A DNA stretch of 64,000 nt. Origin: Allium sativum (Eukaryota; Streptophyta; Magnoliopsida; Asparagales; Amaryllidaceae). Both the position numbers and the translations under genes were made by a program. Where the stretch lies: NCBI GenBank assembly GCA_030737875.1, contig JASFAX010000020.1, positions 33,060,688-33,124,687 on the forward strand, written 5' to 3'. Position 1 is the first letter of the stretch; every line of letters begins with the position of its first letter. The notes beneath the pieces are model-generated. The model had not been told where the DNA came from, made no database searches, and worked only from the letters and a program-made list of their open reading frames with translations. Positions 43,423 through 56,401 of the stretch are shown in pieces.

Positions 43423-44671
43423 TGTAACACCCCACTCCCGCTATGATCACTCACTAAGGGAATGCCATAGCATCGGTGGAGTATTTTAGTGAATATAGAA
43501 CAGAAAAATTACAACAAGACAGATATAAATAGTACTTGAAATTTTAAAACATCATCTCATAACAGCGGAAGTAAAACATGTCTGGTTACATCATAAAACC
43601 ACAATAAAGGTCAAGTACAATATCCATCAAAATAAAGAAGTACATAATCCCACTCTCATACAATAGCCAAACAAAAGAAAAGATAACTGGATAACTGGAG
43701 CTTTACATCTATCCAAGCTCCTAAAGACTGGAACAGCAATCCGATCAAGCTCCACTACTGCTAGGATCCACCGTAGGACCTGAGGGTTGGGAAAAAGATA
43801 AAAACAACAGGGTCAGACATAAGTCTGAGCGAGTCCTATAACTTTAACAATACAATCGTTAAAGTAACCAGAGAAGACATAAACTGATATACGGTAACAT
43901 ATAGGGATGAATGGCTACCCTAAGCAGTCAACTAAACGAAGATAAAGGATAAAGACGCATCTACCCTCCCTAAGGTAAATTACTAAACTGCACCACTCCA
44001 GTCGTTCCTAACTTAAAGGTTGATCCCACCCAAGGACTTATAAAATTTACTAATTAGTACCTGCGTACCCCTAGGTGACCAAGTAGGCGCCACGGGGCCC
44101 TACAATCCACTAGGTGTACACACTACTTCCCATTCGATCGGCTCCCTAACGTAGATACCCGTGCTGGCCCCACCGTGGGATGTATCATTCCCCAATGTGG
44201 CAACCTGATGAAACTAAAGGTGCACGGCTTATATCTACTCGATGCAACAACGGCTTACCTACCAGCCCGGGCCCACTCACGCATATGAAGCCCGTTGGAC
44301 TTGCGTTGCCACCGCTAACCCGTTTGCCTCTTACAGTCAAGCCCAGTATGCGTGTCCCGTCCTCGACATGGGTCGAGCCCACAAAGATACGTATGGGTTA
44401 CTGGTTGAAATGGGCCTCCACAAGCTACCCACCTAAGCTTGTCCATTTTTCTAGTATATCCCACTTAACCCTTCAATCATGTTTTAATTACATGTTCTAT
44501 TTTGGTTAAGTATTCTAATCGTATTTTCTATTGCCACCCAAGGCAACCACTAGATTTTCTCATGCCACCCGAGGCACCCACTTAACCCCTCATGTCCCTC
44601 TACATGCTAATGTGGTTAAGTGTTTCTTAATTAATTAATTAAGAACGTAACCTTTGTAAAGACCTCTCACA

Positions 44672-44866
44672 TTAGACTGTCTTTTATGACCGCTGGTTAA
44701 GCCGGTTGGGTCCGGGCAGCCTTATGTCATAACAGAGTCTAACCTCGTGTCTTTACATTAATTACGTATTTAGTTTGTGCCTAAGACCTCTCACATTGGG
44801 CTAACATTTGTAGCAACTGGTTAAGCCGGTTGGGTCCGGGCAGTTTTACGCTACAACTGAGTCCAA
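44672..44866 (-). repeat. Twin covarying hairpins of E 3' LTR
   Basis: First copy: TTAGACT/AGTCTAA, TTATGAC/GTCATAA, then GCTG/CAGC and CCGG/CCGG near the apex. Second copy: TTGGGCT/AGTCCAA (one G-T pair) and TTGTAGC/GCTACAA. Apical stem is CTG/CAG where A and B have CTA/TAG. The right LTR carries the same pair from 53046. Confidence 0.7.
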
Positions 44867-45359
44867 CCTCGTGTCTTAGTCAATTAATTACACCTAATTA
44901 ATCACCCTCATAATTTTATATTAATTATCCCTAATTAATCAAGTTTTCTTAACATGGGTAGACCTAACTTAATAGGTAAATTCCCATGGGGTAGACCTAA
45001 CTCAATAGGTAAATTCCCAACACATAGTATGGGTACACCTAACCAAATAGGCAAATTCCCATACTATGTTTATTTATTTTGTGTTATGCATAATTATATT
45101 AATTTCACACAATCTTATTAACTTATGCATTTAATTACCCCATCGTTCCCACGTAATTTCGTTCATGATATAACACATATGAAAGGTGTCAACTTGCATA
45201 TGAATGAACATGTTTCAAAGGTGCCATCTTGCATATTAACAAACACATAACTTGCATATGAACTTGCATAACATGTCACATAACTTGCATATAATATGTC
45301 ACATAACTTACATATTCATTTTGCATAACAAACTTGCATATTAGCTTATAGACTTGCAT

Positions 45360-45612
45360 AATGTGTCATCATGAACTTGCATATTAATAAACATGTAACT
45401 TGCATATTTACATACATGTAACTCGCATATTAACAAACATGTAACTTGCATATAAAGAAACATGTAACTTGCATATTTACATACATGTAACTTGCATATT
45501 AACAAACATGTAACTTGCATATTAACAAACATGTAACTTGCATATTTACATACATGTAACTTGCATATTAACAAACATGTAACTTGCATATTAACAAACA
45601 TGTAACTTGCAT
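45360..45612 (-). repeat. 24-bp tandem repeat in E 3' LTR
   Basis: About ten units of AACATGTAACTTGCATATTA-like sequence, alternating with a TTTACATAC variant. The same array lies at 53734-53986. Because 24 is a multiple of three it keeps one frame open on the minus strand, which explains the 113-residue ORF there. Confidence 0.85.
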
Positions 45613-46049
45613 AGCATATTACCATGAACTTGCATAACATGCATATGATTACATAGCCCACAACTTGCATATTTAGCATCATGCAAACATAACATACATC
45701 ATATTAAACTTGCATAAGCTTACATACTCAACATGCATAAACATAAGATTAATGCTAACATCATATCATATGATTCAAAGCTCATTAACCCACATACAAA
45801 ACCATAAATCTCATCACATCTCATCTAATTAGTTTACCAAAAGATCATCAAAGTGATAGAAACTCACAACTAGCAACTTTGAACACCAAATGAAGAAGAT
45901 TAAGATGCTAAGAAGGGATTAGAAGTTGATTAGAGAGTGATTAGTATGCAACCCTCTTCATAAAATTAGTGGAGGCCATGAGAGCTAGCATTTTGCCATA
46001 GTTTAGTCACTAGGTTTAATTATGAATGAATTAGGGTAGGTTAGGGTCT

Positions 46050-46057
46050 TATTTATA
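46050..46057 (-). promoter_or_regulatory. TATA box of E 3' LTR
   Basis: TATAAATA on the minus strand followed by AGACCCTAACC. The functional 5' copy is at 54424-54431. Confidence 0.7.
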
Positions 46058-46645
46058 GATTAGGCAAGTGTTTTAGGCCATAGGATTAACCCTAGATTCA
46101 ATCCAAGCCATCAAAGCATGTCTTGGGGAAGAAGTCAAGTGTAGGAACCATCTAGGGCCTTTAGATTAAAGATGGACCATGAGAACCATTCAAATGCAAA
46201 ATCTGCACTTGAGCGAATCGGCCCACGGGTTGACAGCCAAACACCCTGGATTAACCCCTAGTCGACCCAGCGAGCTCGGGTCGACTTCAAAAATCGGCCG
46301 GTTCGGTTATTCCCCTCTCCCAATTCGCTGTTTTGAGCATTTTTGCATATTTATTTATTAAATTTTCAATTATATATATATATATATATCAATATATATA
46401 TATATATATATCTACACAACCCATTTCACTTAATTAAGTATACTTTAATTTGGGAATTTTCGTGAAACTTCGCGAGGCCATATCTTGGTCATACGGACTC
46501 CGATTTTCGAAAACTCGGACTCTATTTCGCGTATTTTTCCGAGACGAACACAATGGCATAGCCCGTTTCCCTTGATTCCCATTTTAGAATTAAATTCTGC
46601 CTCGATTTATGTTATTACAGGTTATTGAAAATACGGGTTGTTACA

Positions 46646-46658
46646 TTCTCCCCTCCTT
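46646..46658 (-). other. Polypurine tract of element E
   Basis: AAGGAGGGGAGAA on the minus strand directly before the 3' LTR, preceded by the conserved GATTTCGGGGACGAAATC box. Confidence 0.9.
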
Positions 46659-47168
46659 AAAGGATTTCGTCCCCGAAATCTTCAAGTTAGGAAGAACGTA
46701 TCCTACCATCCAATCATCCATCTACTCAAAGCATTATCCACGAGCAATCATTGTCCTTACAAGATTCTAAATGCTGGATGGATATATGCAAAAGTGTGTG
46801 TATATGTACTTACCTAATGCGAAAATCAGGCGGTTACTGATACAGTAAACCTCCTTAATGCAAACCATGATAGTGCCATGCATCCAATATGTATGCGAAA
46901 CCCTATTGACACATACAAATTTCTACATGCGTGCACAACCATACACAAAAATGCATCATCCATATGATAACACAGCCATGATACATCCATCAATCTAACT
47001 ACCACATCCATTTATGCAATATGCAACATGAAGTGACTGAGCCGATCTAGTGCCTAATGTGTGTGTATATGCATCCACGAGCAACCACTAGCAAACAATT
47101 GCATCCATATGCATCCATCAACCATAACATGTTTCAAACACATGTCTCAACCATAGGTTTTACCCTAT
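46659..47168 (-). other. 3' noncoding segment between gag-pol and PPT of E
   Basis: About 510 bp with no ORF of note, collinear with the noncoding 3' internal segments of A, B and F. Confidence 0.75.
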
Positions 47169-50100
47169 CTAAAGGTCATAGGTATTAGCGAGAGGATATA
47201 CTAAAGATAAGATAAGTACTAGACAAGCAATAAAGGAGAAGTTAAAAGACATACTCTCAAAAAGAAATGGATACAAAGAACGCATCTTTGCTTCCGTCTC
47301 CCAAGTAGCATTGCTTTCGTCATCTCCCCATTGCACTTTAACTAGCTGAACTTCTCTGTTCCTCAACTTCCTAGTTTCTGACCCAAGGATGCGAGTAGGA
47401 GCTCGTCGAATCGTCGCATCACGCTCTACCTCTACATCTCTAAGCAAGCTCGGCTCTACCACCTCCGCGGTCTCATGTAAGCACTTCCTCAAATGTGATA
47501 CATGGAATACATCATGAACACCACTAAGTCTGTCGGGCAACTCCACCCTATATGCCATCCGTCCAATCCTTTCCTTAATAGGAAACGGCCCAACAAATCT
47601 CGGTGCTAACTTCCCTACGGACCCAAAGCGAACAACATTTCTCAATGGAGATACTTTGACAAAAACCATGTCCCCAACCTCAAACTCAAGATCCGTCCTT
47701 CTCCGATCCGCATAAGATTTCTGTCTATCTTGCGCTGCTTTCATCCTTTTTCGAATTAAATCAATCTTCTCTGAAGTCTCTCTAACCATATCCGGCCCAA
47801 GCAAGATCTTATCCGTAGATTCCCACCAACATGTAGGAGATCGACAAGGCCTTCCATAAAGAGCTTCGAAAGGAGCCATACCAATACTGGACTGAAAGCT
47901 GTTATTATATGCGAACTCCACCAAAGGAAGATGTTCTTCCCATGTACCTCCAAAATCCAAGATACAAAGCCTCAAAAGATCTTCTAAGATACGGTTCACC
48001 CTCTCGGTCTGACCGTCCGTCTGAGGATGATATGCGGTGCTCAAACACAACTGAGTCCCTACCGCCTCTTGCAAACTTCTCCAAAACTCACTAGTGAAAA
48101 TAGGATCTCGATCACTCACAATGCTGGATGGTACGCCATGCAATCTAACAATCTCTCTAACATAGACTGAAGCAAGCCATGGAGCGGTCCTCTTACTCTT
48201 TACGGGTATAAAATGGGCACTCTTTGTAAGTCTGTCTACCACAACCCAAATTCCCGTATTGCCCTTCCTCGATCTCGGTAACCCGTCGATGAAATCCATC
48301 GAGACACTATCCCACTTCCACTGTGGAACTTCCAATGGGTGTAGCAACCCACCGGGTTTCCTTTGCTCCACTTTAACTTGTTGGCACACTAAGCATCTAG
48401 CCACATACTCGGCCACATCTTTCTTCATACCGGCCCAAAAGAAAACTCTCTTCATGTCTTGGTACATTTTGTCTCCACCGGGATGAATAGTCATTCTTGA
48501 ACGATGTGCATCATCCAAAATAGCCTTCTTCAAACCCTCATCTTGCGGTACACAAAGTCTACCGTCTCTATGCAACCATCCCTTATCATCTATGGTGTAT
48601 CTACCCAAATGGCTGGACGACTCCCCTCTTATAAGCTTCTCTACCAACACAACCAACTGTGGGTCGTCTCGCTGAGCCTCGCCAATCCGTCTCAAAAGAG
48701 TAGGTCTAACCTCCAAGGATGCCAACAAACCAGGTACAAAATCAACAGAAGGTCTGAAGTCAAACAAAGAAAGAAACTCCAAGCTTCGTCGTTCCACGAA
48801 CAATGGACTCAAAGATAGCCTTTTTCTACTTAAGGCGTCTGCCACCACGTTACCCTTACCAGGGGTATACGCTATCTCGAAATCATAGGATGCTAAGAAC
48901 TCCATCCACCTTTGCTGTCTTAAGTTTAAATCCTTCTGAGAGAATAAGTACTTCAATGATTTATGGTCGGTGAACAACTCGAATCTCTCACCAAGAAGAT
49001 AATGGCGCCAAGACTTAAGTGCGAAAACAATCGCGGCCAACTCTAGATCATGGGTAGGGTAATTCTTCTCATGCACTCTCAATTGTCTCCCTCCATAGGC
49101 TATTACCCTTCCCTCCTGCATCAAGACTGCGCCTAATCCTGTTCCACAAGCATCGGTATAAACAACAAACGGCTTACTCCCATCTGGAAGCACTAAAACT
49201 GGAGCGGTGGTCAAAGCTCTCTTTAACCGTCGGAAAGCATCATCACAATCTACATCCCATGAGAAAACCAGATTCTTCTTCGTCAAGCGGGTTAATGGGG
49301 CTGATATCTTCGCGAAGTCTTTGATGAACTTCCTATAATATCCTGCCAACCCCAAGAAACTTCTTACCTCGGTAGCATTTCTAGGAACTTTCCAATCCTG
49401 GATAGATACTATCTTTGCGGGATCCACAGCTATCCCTTCCTTAGAGACCACATGCCCTAAGAATCGCACTTCTCTTCTCCAAAAATGGCATTTAGAGAAT
49501 TTAGCTTTAAGACTATGCGCTCGAAGAGTCTCCAACACTTCCTTGAGATGTAAGGCATGCTCTTCTTCATTCTTGGAAAAGACCAAGATGTCATCCACAA
49601 AAACTACTACAAACTTATTCAGATACTCTCTGAACACTCTACTCATGAGATCAACAAAGTATGCGGGGGCGTTTGTCAACCCAAATGGCATCACTAGCCA
49701 CTCATAAAAACCATCCGGAGTCCGGAAAGCAGTCTTCTCTATACTGTCCTCCGCCACTCTTAACTGATGAAACCCTGTAGCTAAGTCCATCTGCGAAAAT
49801 ACTGACGCGCCAACCAACTGATCAAAGAGATCATCTATCCTCGGTAATGGGTGTCTATTCTTCTTCGTGAGCTTATTAAGTTCCCTATAATCCACACAAA
49901 GTCTGAGGGACCCATCCGCCTTCGTGGCAAACACTACTGGAGCTCCCCACTCCGATATACTTCGCCTTATGAACCCCTTCTCAAGCAACTCCCCTACTTG
50001 CTTATGAAGTTCTCTTCTCTCACGAGGAGCCATGTGGCGTACTGGCAAAGACACTGGTTTGGCATTATCCACCAAATAAATTCGGAAATCTATCTCCCGC

Positions 50101-51596
50101 TTCGGAGGCAAACCCTTTACTTCTTCAAACACATCCGGATATTCCCGGACTACTCTGACAGAACACAAACTTTCGACCGAAGCATCGAGCGATTCAAGAT
50201 AACTTAGCAAAACAGATTCCATGGGATTGCAAGAGATCTCGAGAGTGTTACCCAAGCGGGTCATGAGCCTGACAACTCTCCTTTCGCAATCAAGAACGGC
50301 ACCATTACTGGATAACCAGTCCATGCCCAAGATCAACCCATAGCCCGTGAAGCCCAATACAAAAGCATCACATCTAAACTCAACGCTAAGTATAGAAATC
50401 TTCAAACCCAAACATATCATAGACAGATATATGGAGCCCCCAATTGGGTTTGAGACAACCAAGGGATCATCAACTAGACTGGTGTCTAAGTGCAGTGACT
50501 CAACTAACGATGATGAGATAAAAGAATGCGATGCGCCAGAGTCAAACAAAGTACGAACTGGATGATCAAACAGAAAAACCAGACTTTCAACGGAAATAGT
50601 TCTACCTCTCTGCTGAATCGGTGGAACTGAGAGAACCTGAACTTGCCCCCCTGACTGAGGTGGTGCTATAAGAGCTTGCACCTGGCCTCCTGAGGTAGAC
50701 CCCGTCTTCTGCCCCTTCTTTGGGCAGTTTTTCACAAGATGCCCTGCTTCACCACAATGAAAGCAACCGGTCTTCTTCTTTTTGCGACAATCCTTACTGA
50801 GGTGTCCTGGTGTTCCACAATTGAAGCACTTCTTCTTCGTCTTCTTTTTGTCACCATTGCCTTTTCCGCCCTTGCCTTGTTGTTGCTGTTGCGGTTTCTT
50901 CTGATCCCCCTTTTTCTCTGGTGCCTTAGAATTCTTATCATCCTCATGCATAAGTGCCATGTAGACAAGCTTCTCAAAAGTGGCCCCCATAGGAATGTGA
51001 GTCATAGCTATTCCTTGCAATGGTTCGTTCAAGCCTCTAACGAACCTCAAAGCCTTCTTCTCCGGTGTATTCACCAACTCTATGCCAAACCTTGCTAATT
51101 GATTGAATTTGTTGACATATTCTTTCACCGTGAGATTCCCTTGCTTCAAATTCAAGAACTTCTCCATAAACAGATTCTCTTCCGCCCTTGAGAGAAACTT
51201 AGCCCCAAACCTTTGCTTAAAATCTGCCCAAGAGTCAACAGGGCGTTCTCCATTAGTGACCTCCCACCAGAATGAGGCCTCTCCCTTCATTAACCAAGCC
51301 GCCAACTTGACTTTCTTTCCCTCTTCCACTTCAAAGATATCTAGCAACTCTTCCACTTCCTTAAGCCAATCTCTAGCCTCTACGAAAGTCTCTGAACCAA
51401 GAAAAGGTTTTCCTCCTATAGCCTTGAACTCCTTGCAAACCTTAGCAAAATTATCCACTCTAGGCTGAGGAGGAGGAGCGGTTGTCTCTGGTGTAGTAGC
51501 ATTGGCCGGACCCGCAGCCGCGGCCCTAGCCTCTTGCAACCTCCTATACCATAGTGGTATAACTAAACCCTCCGGGATGTTAAGATCTTCAGCCAT
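47169..51596 (-). CDS. gag-pol: Gag-Pol polyprotein of element E (Tekay/Del-like chromovirus)
   Basis: A single uninterrupted 1475-residue frame. The start at 51596 ([10 protein letters not shown]) is chosen because D has the matching MSGDLNLPEG; an in-frame ATG 28 codons upstream is unmatched. Order: Gag capsid region about 50-220; Q/K-rich linker; two CCHC zinc knuckles (257-270 [14 protein letters not shown], 278-291); aspartic protease with DSGA at 352-355; RT about 545-720, with FVDD at 666-669; RNase H, TDACG at 814-818; integrase zinc region H1038...C1068/C1071 ([16 protein letters not shown]), and catalytic D1101, D1162, E1198 (35 residues between the last two); GPF motif about 1336; chromodomain-like segment about 1395-1447 ([23 protein letters not shown]). 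A hydrophobic tail follows (1448-1475), perhaps read into former noncoding sequence. The chromodomain is known in this clade to steer integration towards heterochromatin. Confidence 0.97.
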   Translation of the reverse strand: MAEDLNIPEGLVIPLWYRRLQEARAAAAGPANATTPETTAPPPQPRVDNFAKVCKEFKAIGGKPFLGSETFVEARDWLKEVEELLDIFEVEEGKKVKLAAWLMKGEASFWWEVTNGERPVDSWADFKQRFGAKFLSRAEENLFMEKFLNLKQGNLTVKEYVNKFNQLARFGIELVNTPEKKALRFVRGLNEPLQGIAMTHIPMGATFEKLVYMALMHEDDKNSKAPEKKGDQKKPQQQQQGKGGKGNGDKKKTKKKCFNCGTPGHLSKDCRKKKKTGCFHCGEAGHLVKNCPKKGQKTGSTSGGQVQALIAPPQSGGQVQVLSVPPIQQRGRTISVESLVFLFDHPVRTLFDSGASHSFISSSLVESLHLDTSLVDDPLVVSNPIGGSIYLSMICLGLKISILSVEFRCDAFVLGFTGYGLILGMDWLSSNGAVLDCERRVVRLMTRLGNTLEISCNPMESVLLSYLESLDASVESLCSVRVVREYPDVFEEVKGLPPKREIDFRIYLVDNAKPVSLPVRHMAPRERRELHKQVGELLEKGFIRRSISEWGAPVVFATKADGSLRLCVDYRELNKLTKKNRHPLPRIDDLFDQLVGASVFSQMDLATGFHQLRVAEDSIEKTAFRTPDGFYEWLVMPFGLTNAPAYFVDLMSRVFREYLNKFVVVFVDDILVFSKNEEEHALHLKEVLETLRAHSLKAKFSKCHFWRREVRFLGHVVSKEGIAVDPAKIVSIQDWKVPRNATEVRSFLGLAGYYRKFIKDFAKISAPLTRLTKKNLVFSWDVDCDDAFRRLKRALTTAPVLVLPDGSKPFVVYTDACGTGLGAVLMQEGRVIAYGGRQLRVHEKNYPTHDLELAAIVFALKSWRHYLLGERFELFTDHKSLKYLFSQKDLNLRQQRWMEFLASYDFEIAYTPGKGNVVADALSRKRLSLSPLFVERRSLEFLSLFDFRPSVDFVPGLLASLEVRPTLLRRIGEAQRDDPQLVVLVEKLIRGESSSHLGRYTIDDKGWLHRDGRLCVPQDEGLKKAILDDAHRSRMTIHPGGDKMYQDMKRVFFWAGMKKDVAEYVARCLVCQQVKVEQRKPGGLLHPLEVPQWKWDSVSMDFIDGLPRSRKGNTGIWVVVDRLTKSAHFIPVKSKRTAPWLASVYVREIVRLHGVPSSIVSDRDPIFTSEFWRSLQEAVGTQLCLSTAYHPQTDGQTERVNRILEDLLRLCILDFGGTWEEHLPLVEFAYNNSFQSSIGMAPFEALYGRPCRSPTCWWESTDKILLGPDMVRETSEKIDLIRKRMKAAQDRQKSYADRRRTDLEFEVGDMVFVKVSPLRNVVRFGSVGKLAPRFVGPFPIKERIGRMAYRVELPDRLSGVHDVFHVSHLRKCLHETAEVVEPSLLRDVEVERDATIRRAPTRILGSETRKLRNREVQLVKVQWGDDESNATWETEAKMRSLYPFLFESMSFNFSFIACLVLILSLVYPLANTYDL

Positions 51597-51782
51597 GCTG
51601 AAACGAAAGAGGAAAGATTCAAAAAGGAGATTCCGAAAGATAAAGATATGGCTATTGGGGATTATGCTTTTCTTTTTCAAAAACTTTTTCTCTTAGAAGA
51701 CATGCTTTTAAAAATACTTTCTTCGAAAATACTCTTAGAAAGTAGTTTTTCTCAAAAAATTTATCTGTTCTGGTAACCTTAA
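51597..51782 (-). other. Leader between PBS and gag start of E
   Basis: About 190 bp of A-rich (minus strand) noncoding leader. The 28-residue in-frame extension upstream of MAEDLN lies here (51597-51680) and has no counterpart noted in D. Confidence 0.6.
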
Positions 51783-51794
51783 GCTCTGATACCA
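51783..51794 (-). other. Primer-binding site of element E
   Basis: TGGTATCAGAGC on the minus strand, two bases (CG) from the 5' LTR. Confidence 0.92.
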
Positions 51795-51796
51795 CG

Positions 51797-54700
51797 TGTA
51801 ACACCCCACTCCCGCTATGATCACTCACTAAGGGAATGCCATAGCATCGGTGGAGTATTTTAGTGAATATAGAACAGAAAAATTACAACAAGACAGATAT
51901 AAATAGTACTTGAAATTTTAAAACATCATCTCATAACAGCGGAAGTAAAACATGTCTGGTTACATCATAAAACCACAATAAAGGTCAAGTACAATATCCA
52001 TCAAAATAAAGAAGTACATAATCCCACTCTCATACAATAGCCAAACAAAAGAAAAGATAACTGGATAACTGGAGCTTTACATCTATCCAAGCTCCTAAAG
52101 ACTGGAACAGCAATCCGATCAAGCTCCACTACTGCTAGGATCCACCGTAGGACCTGAGGGTTGGGAAAAAGATAAAAACAACAGGGTCAGACATAAGTCT
52201 GAGCGAGTCCTATAACTTTAACAATACAATCGTTAAAGTAACCAGAGAAGACATAAACTGATATACGGTAACATATAGGGATGAATGGCTACCCTAAGCA
52301 GTCAACTAAACGAAGATAAAGGATAAAGACGCATCTACCCTCCCTAAGGTAAATTACTAAACTGCACCACTCCAGTCGTTCCTAACTTAAAGGTTGATCC
52401 CACCCAAGGACTTATAAAATTTACTAATTAGTACCTGCGTACCCCTAGGTGACCAAGTAGGCGCCACGGGGCCCTACAATCCACTAGGTGTACACACTAC
52501 TTCCCATTCGATCGGCTCCCTAACGTAGATACCCGTGCTGGCCCCACCGTGGGATGTATCATTCCCCAATGTGGCAACCTGATGAAACTAAAGGTGCACG
52601 GCTTATATCTACTTGATGCAACAACGGCTTACCTACCAGCCCGGGCCCACTCACGCATATGAAGCCCGTTGGACTTGCGTTGCCACCGCTAACCCGTTTG
52701 CCTCTTACAGTCAAGCCCAGTATGCGTGTCCCGTCCTCGACATGGGTCGAGCCCACAAAGATACGTATGGGTTACTGGTTGAAATGGGCCTCCACAAGCT
52801 ACCCACCTAAGCTTGTCCCTTTTTCTAGTATATCCCACTTAACCCTTCAATCATGTTTTAATTACATGTTCTATTTTGGTTAAGTATTCTAATCGTATTT
52901 TCTATTGCCACCCAAGGCAACCACTAGATTTTCTCATGCCACCCGAGGCACCTACTTAACCCCTCATGTCCCTCTACATGCTAATGTGGTTAAGTGTTTC
53001 TTAATTAATTAATTAAGAACGTAACCTTTGTAAAGACCTCTCACATTAGACTGTCTTTTATGACCGCTGGTTAAGCCGGTTGGGTCCGGGCAGCCTTATG
53101 TCATAACAGAGTCTAACCTCGTGTCTTTACATTAATTACGTATTTAGTTTGTGCCTAAGACCTCTCACATTGGGCTAACATTTGTAGCAACTGGTTAAGC
53201 CGGTTGGGTCCGGGCAGTTTTACGCTACAACTGAGTCCAACCTCGTGTCTTAGTCAATTAATTACACCTAATTAATCACCCTCATAATTTTATATTAATT
53301 ATCCCTAATTAATCAAGTTTTCTTAACATGGGTAGACCTAACTTAATAGGTAAATTCCCATGGGGTAGACCTAACTCAATAGGTAAATTCCCAACACATA
53401 GTATGGGTACACCTAACCAAATAGGCAAATTCCCATACTATGTTTATTTATTTTGTGTTATGCATAATTATATTAATTTCACACAATCTTATTAACTTAT
53501 GCATTTAATTACCCCATCGTTCCCACGTAATTTCGTTCATGATATAACACATATGAAAGGTGTCAACTTGCATATGAATGAACATGTTTCAAAGGTGCCA
53601 TCTTGCATATTAACAAACACATAACTTGCATATGAACTTGCATAACATGTCACATAACTTGCATATAATATGTCACATAACTTACATATTCATTTTGCAT
53701 AACAAACTTGCATATTAGCTTATAGACTTGCATAATGTGTCATCATGAACTTGCATATTAATAAACATGTAACTTGCATATTTACATACATGTAACTCGC
53801 ATATTAACAAACATGTAACTTGCATATAAAGAAACATGTAACTTGCATATTTACATACATGTAACTTGCATATTAACAAACATGTAACTTGCATATTAAC
53901 AAACATGTAACTTGCATATTTACATACATGTAACTTGCATATTAACAAACATGTAACTTGCATATTAACAAACATGTAACTTGCATAGCATATTACCATG
54001 AACTTGCATAACATGCATATGATTACATAGCCCACAACTTGCATATTTAGCATCATGCAAACATAACATACATCATATTAAACTTGCATAAGCTTACATA
54101 CTCAACATGCATAAACATAAGATTAATGCTAACATCATATCATATGATTCAAAGCTCATTAACCCACATACAAAACCATAAATCTCATCACATCTCATCT
54201 AATTAGTTTACCAAAAGATCATCAAAGTGATAGAAACTCACAACTAGCAACTTTGAACACCAAATGAAGAAGATTAAGATGCTAAGAAGGGATTAGAAGT
54301 TGATTAGAGAGTGATTAGTATGCAACCCTCTTCATAAAATTAGTGGAGGCCATGAGAGCTAGCATTTTGCCATAGTTTAGTCACTAGGTTTAATTATGAA
54401 TGAATTAGGGTAGGTTAGGGTCTTATTTATAGATTAGGCAAGTGTTTTAGGCCATAGGATTAACCCTAGATTCAATCCAAGCCATCAAAGCATGTCTTGG
54501 GGAAGAAGTCAAGTGTAGGAACCATCTAGGGCCTTTAGATTAAAGATGGACCATGAGAACCATTCAAATGCAAAATCTGCACTTGAGCGAATCGGCCCAC
54601 GGGTTGACAGCCAAACACCCTGGATTAACCCCTAGTCGACCCAGCGAGCTCGGGTCGACTTCAAAAATCGGCCGGTTCGGTTATTCCCCTCTCCCAATTC

Positions 54701-55027
54701 GCTGTTTTGAGCATTTTTGCATATTTATTTATTAAATTTTCAATAATATATATATATATATATATCAATATATATATATATATATATATATATCTACACA
54801 ACCCATTTCACTTAATTAAGTATACTTTAATTTGGGAATTTTCGTGAAACTTCGCGAGGCCATATCTTGGTCATACGGACTCCGATTTTCGAAAACTCGG
54901 ACTCTATTTCGCGTATTTTTCCGAGTCGAACACAATGGCATAGCCCGTTTCCCTTGATTCCCATTTTAGAATCAAATTCTGCCTCGATTTATGTTATTAC
55001 AGGTTATTGAAAATACGGGTTGTTACA
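51797..55027 (-). mobile_element. Element E 5' LTR (right copy)
   Basis: 3231 bp, offset by 8374 from the left copy. TATA box at 54424-54431; twin hairpins from 53046; 30-bp motifs from 53330; GTCGAC pair near 54635 and 54654. Its TA repeat (about 54745-54793) is eight bases longer overall. Confidence 0.95.
54424..54431 (-). promoter_or_regulatory. TATA box of E 5' LTR promoter
   Basis: TATAAATA on the minus strand in the copy that would drive gag-pol. The GTCGAC pair lies about 205-230 bp upstream. Confidence 0.72.
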
Positions 55028-55032
55028 ATTAT
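55028..55032. repeat. Right target-site duplication of element E (ATTAT)
   Basis: Matches 43418-43422. Confidence 0.97.
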
Positions 55033-56401
55033 TTTTGGGTGCGATAAAAACACCGCGTACGTCACTTTTGAAGTCAGCAGCTAAGCATAAGTTTGTCGTC
55101 GTTCTGGTCAAGGTTAAAGGGGGTGGAGCTGCTGTCGGGGAAGTTGCGTTACTGCTGAGTGCATGCGCACTCACGACTGAGCTTGCGTGTGTAGAATGGT
55201 CGTGATCACTCGCAGCTTGTGTAAGCAGGCATGTATATAGTGTAGAGGAGATAGCGTCAGAATGTGAAGTATGGAAGGAGTATTGCTTGCGCTTGGTGTA
55301 CAGTTCAATGAGAAGGGGCTTGGCAACGCAAGGTGTACTATGCGGGAAAATACTGTTCGAATGCATCAGGAAGGAGATGTAGTTTCTCATTGCTGTAGCC
55401 TTTAACATGGTTTACACTTGAAGAAGTTTGCTTGTTTGAGGAGGAAGACAAACGATATAGATCATGAAAACAGAAAAGGTGAATGGACTTAAGGGAGGAC
55501 GCAAGTTTCCGGTTGCTTGTGAAATGCAGGGTGCTAGTAGTGTTCAAAAGTGCAAATTGGAGTGGAAGGAATTTGGTGGGTGTTCTTGTATCAGAACTGG
55601 ACGAAATAGGGTTCGTTAGAACTGCATCGGAATACACTACAAACCGTGAAGTCTGAAATGAATTGGAGCTCATCACAATTTATAGTGAAATAAATTGTCC
55701 GTTTGAATCAAGCGATGGTTATCGTTATTAACGATGATCGTCCAATGTGAGTAAAACTCACTAACTCTTTTCAATTTATATTTCTATATAAATTGTACTT
55801 TATTTTTTATAACTGTTAATTGATTGCTATGTATAGATAATTTGGACTGTTAAATAGATTTGATTGAAAACGTAGATATAGTTATATATAGAGAACCGTC
55901 AATCAAATATGGATTATGATTATCAGTATATTTCGTGTTGGGATTAAATTGATGTATATTATACTGTGTAACATCTGTGGATGCAGGGAGACAGGTTGGA
56001 GGAATCCGACTGGGTTCCTCAACAATTATTTTACTGTTTTCATATATTGTGTTATATGATGTGTTATATAATCTGTTCTGGATTATGTGTGTTAGAATGA
56101 TATTGATCATTGTTATTCGATATTTTGAATATCATAAGAAACCCTGAGTTGTAAAAAGGAATATTTCAATGTATTTTGAAATAAAGGAATTTTATAAAAT
56201 CAACCGATTTTATAAAAGGAAACAATTTGAAAATAGAGTATTTATAAAACGAACACGGTTTTATAAAAGGAAAGTATTTATAAAACGAATAGAGTTTTAT
56301 AAAAGGGAAAAATGTTGATAAAATAAATAGAATTGAAAAGGGAAATATTTATTTAGAAAATAAATAGAATAAGGAATATTTATTTAGAAGATAAATAAAC
56401 C

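Larger units (their letters stand above)
43423..46645 (-). mobile_element. Element E 3' LTR (left copy)
   Basis: TGTAACACCCCACTCC to GGGTTGTTACA on the + strand. Holds twin hairpins (44672-44742, 44796-44866), three 30-bp motif copies (44956-45060, the third diverged), ACTTGCAT tandem repeats (about 45180-45612), TATA box (46050-46057), two GTCGAC (46261, 46280) and a TA repeat (46373-46411). ORFs across 44180-44509 and 45341-45682 are chance readings of repeats. Confidence 0.95.
43423..55027 (-). mobile_element. Element E: complete, potentially autonomous Ty3/gypsy chromovirus-type retrotransposon
   Basis: An 11,605-bp minus-strand element: LTRs 43423-46645 and 51797-55027 (3223 and 3231 bp; about seven substitutions seen by eye plus a TA-repeat length difference), PBS, intact gag-pol, about 0.5 kb of 3' noncoding sequence, PPT and target duplication ATTAT. 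All parts needed for movement are visible and the LTR identity suggests a young insertion. Whether it is transcribed or active cannot be told. Confidence 0.97.

Noticed and set aside
44180..44509. 109-residue ORF in the E LTR
   Set aside because: Lies in LTR noncoding sequence opposite to E transcription; no domain; several overlapping frames open.
45341..54056. 113-residue ORFs at 45341-45682 and 53715-54056
   Set aside because: Products of a 24-bp tandem repeat that keeps one frame open; no start context or domain.
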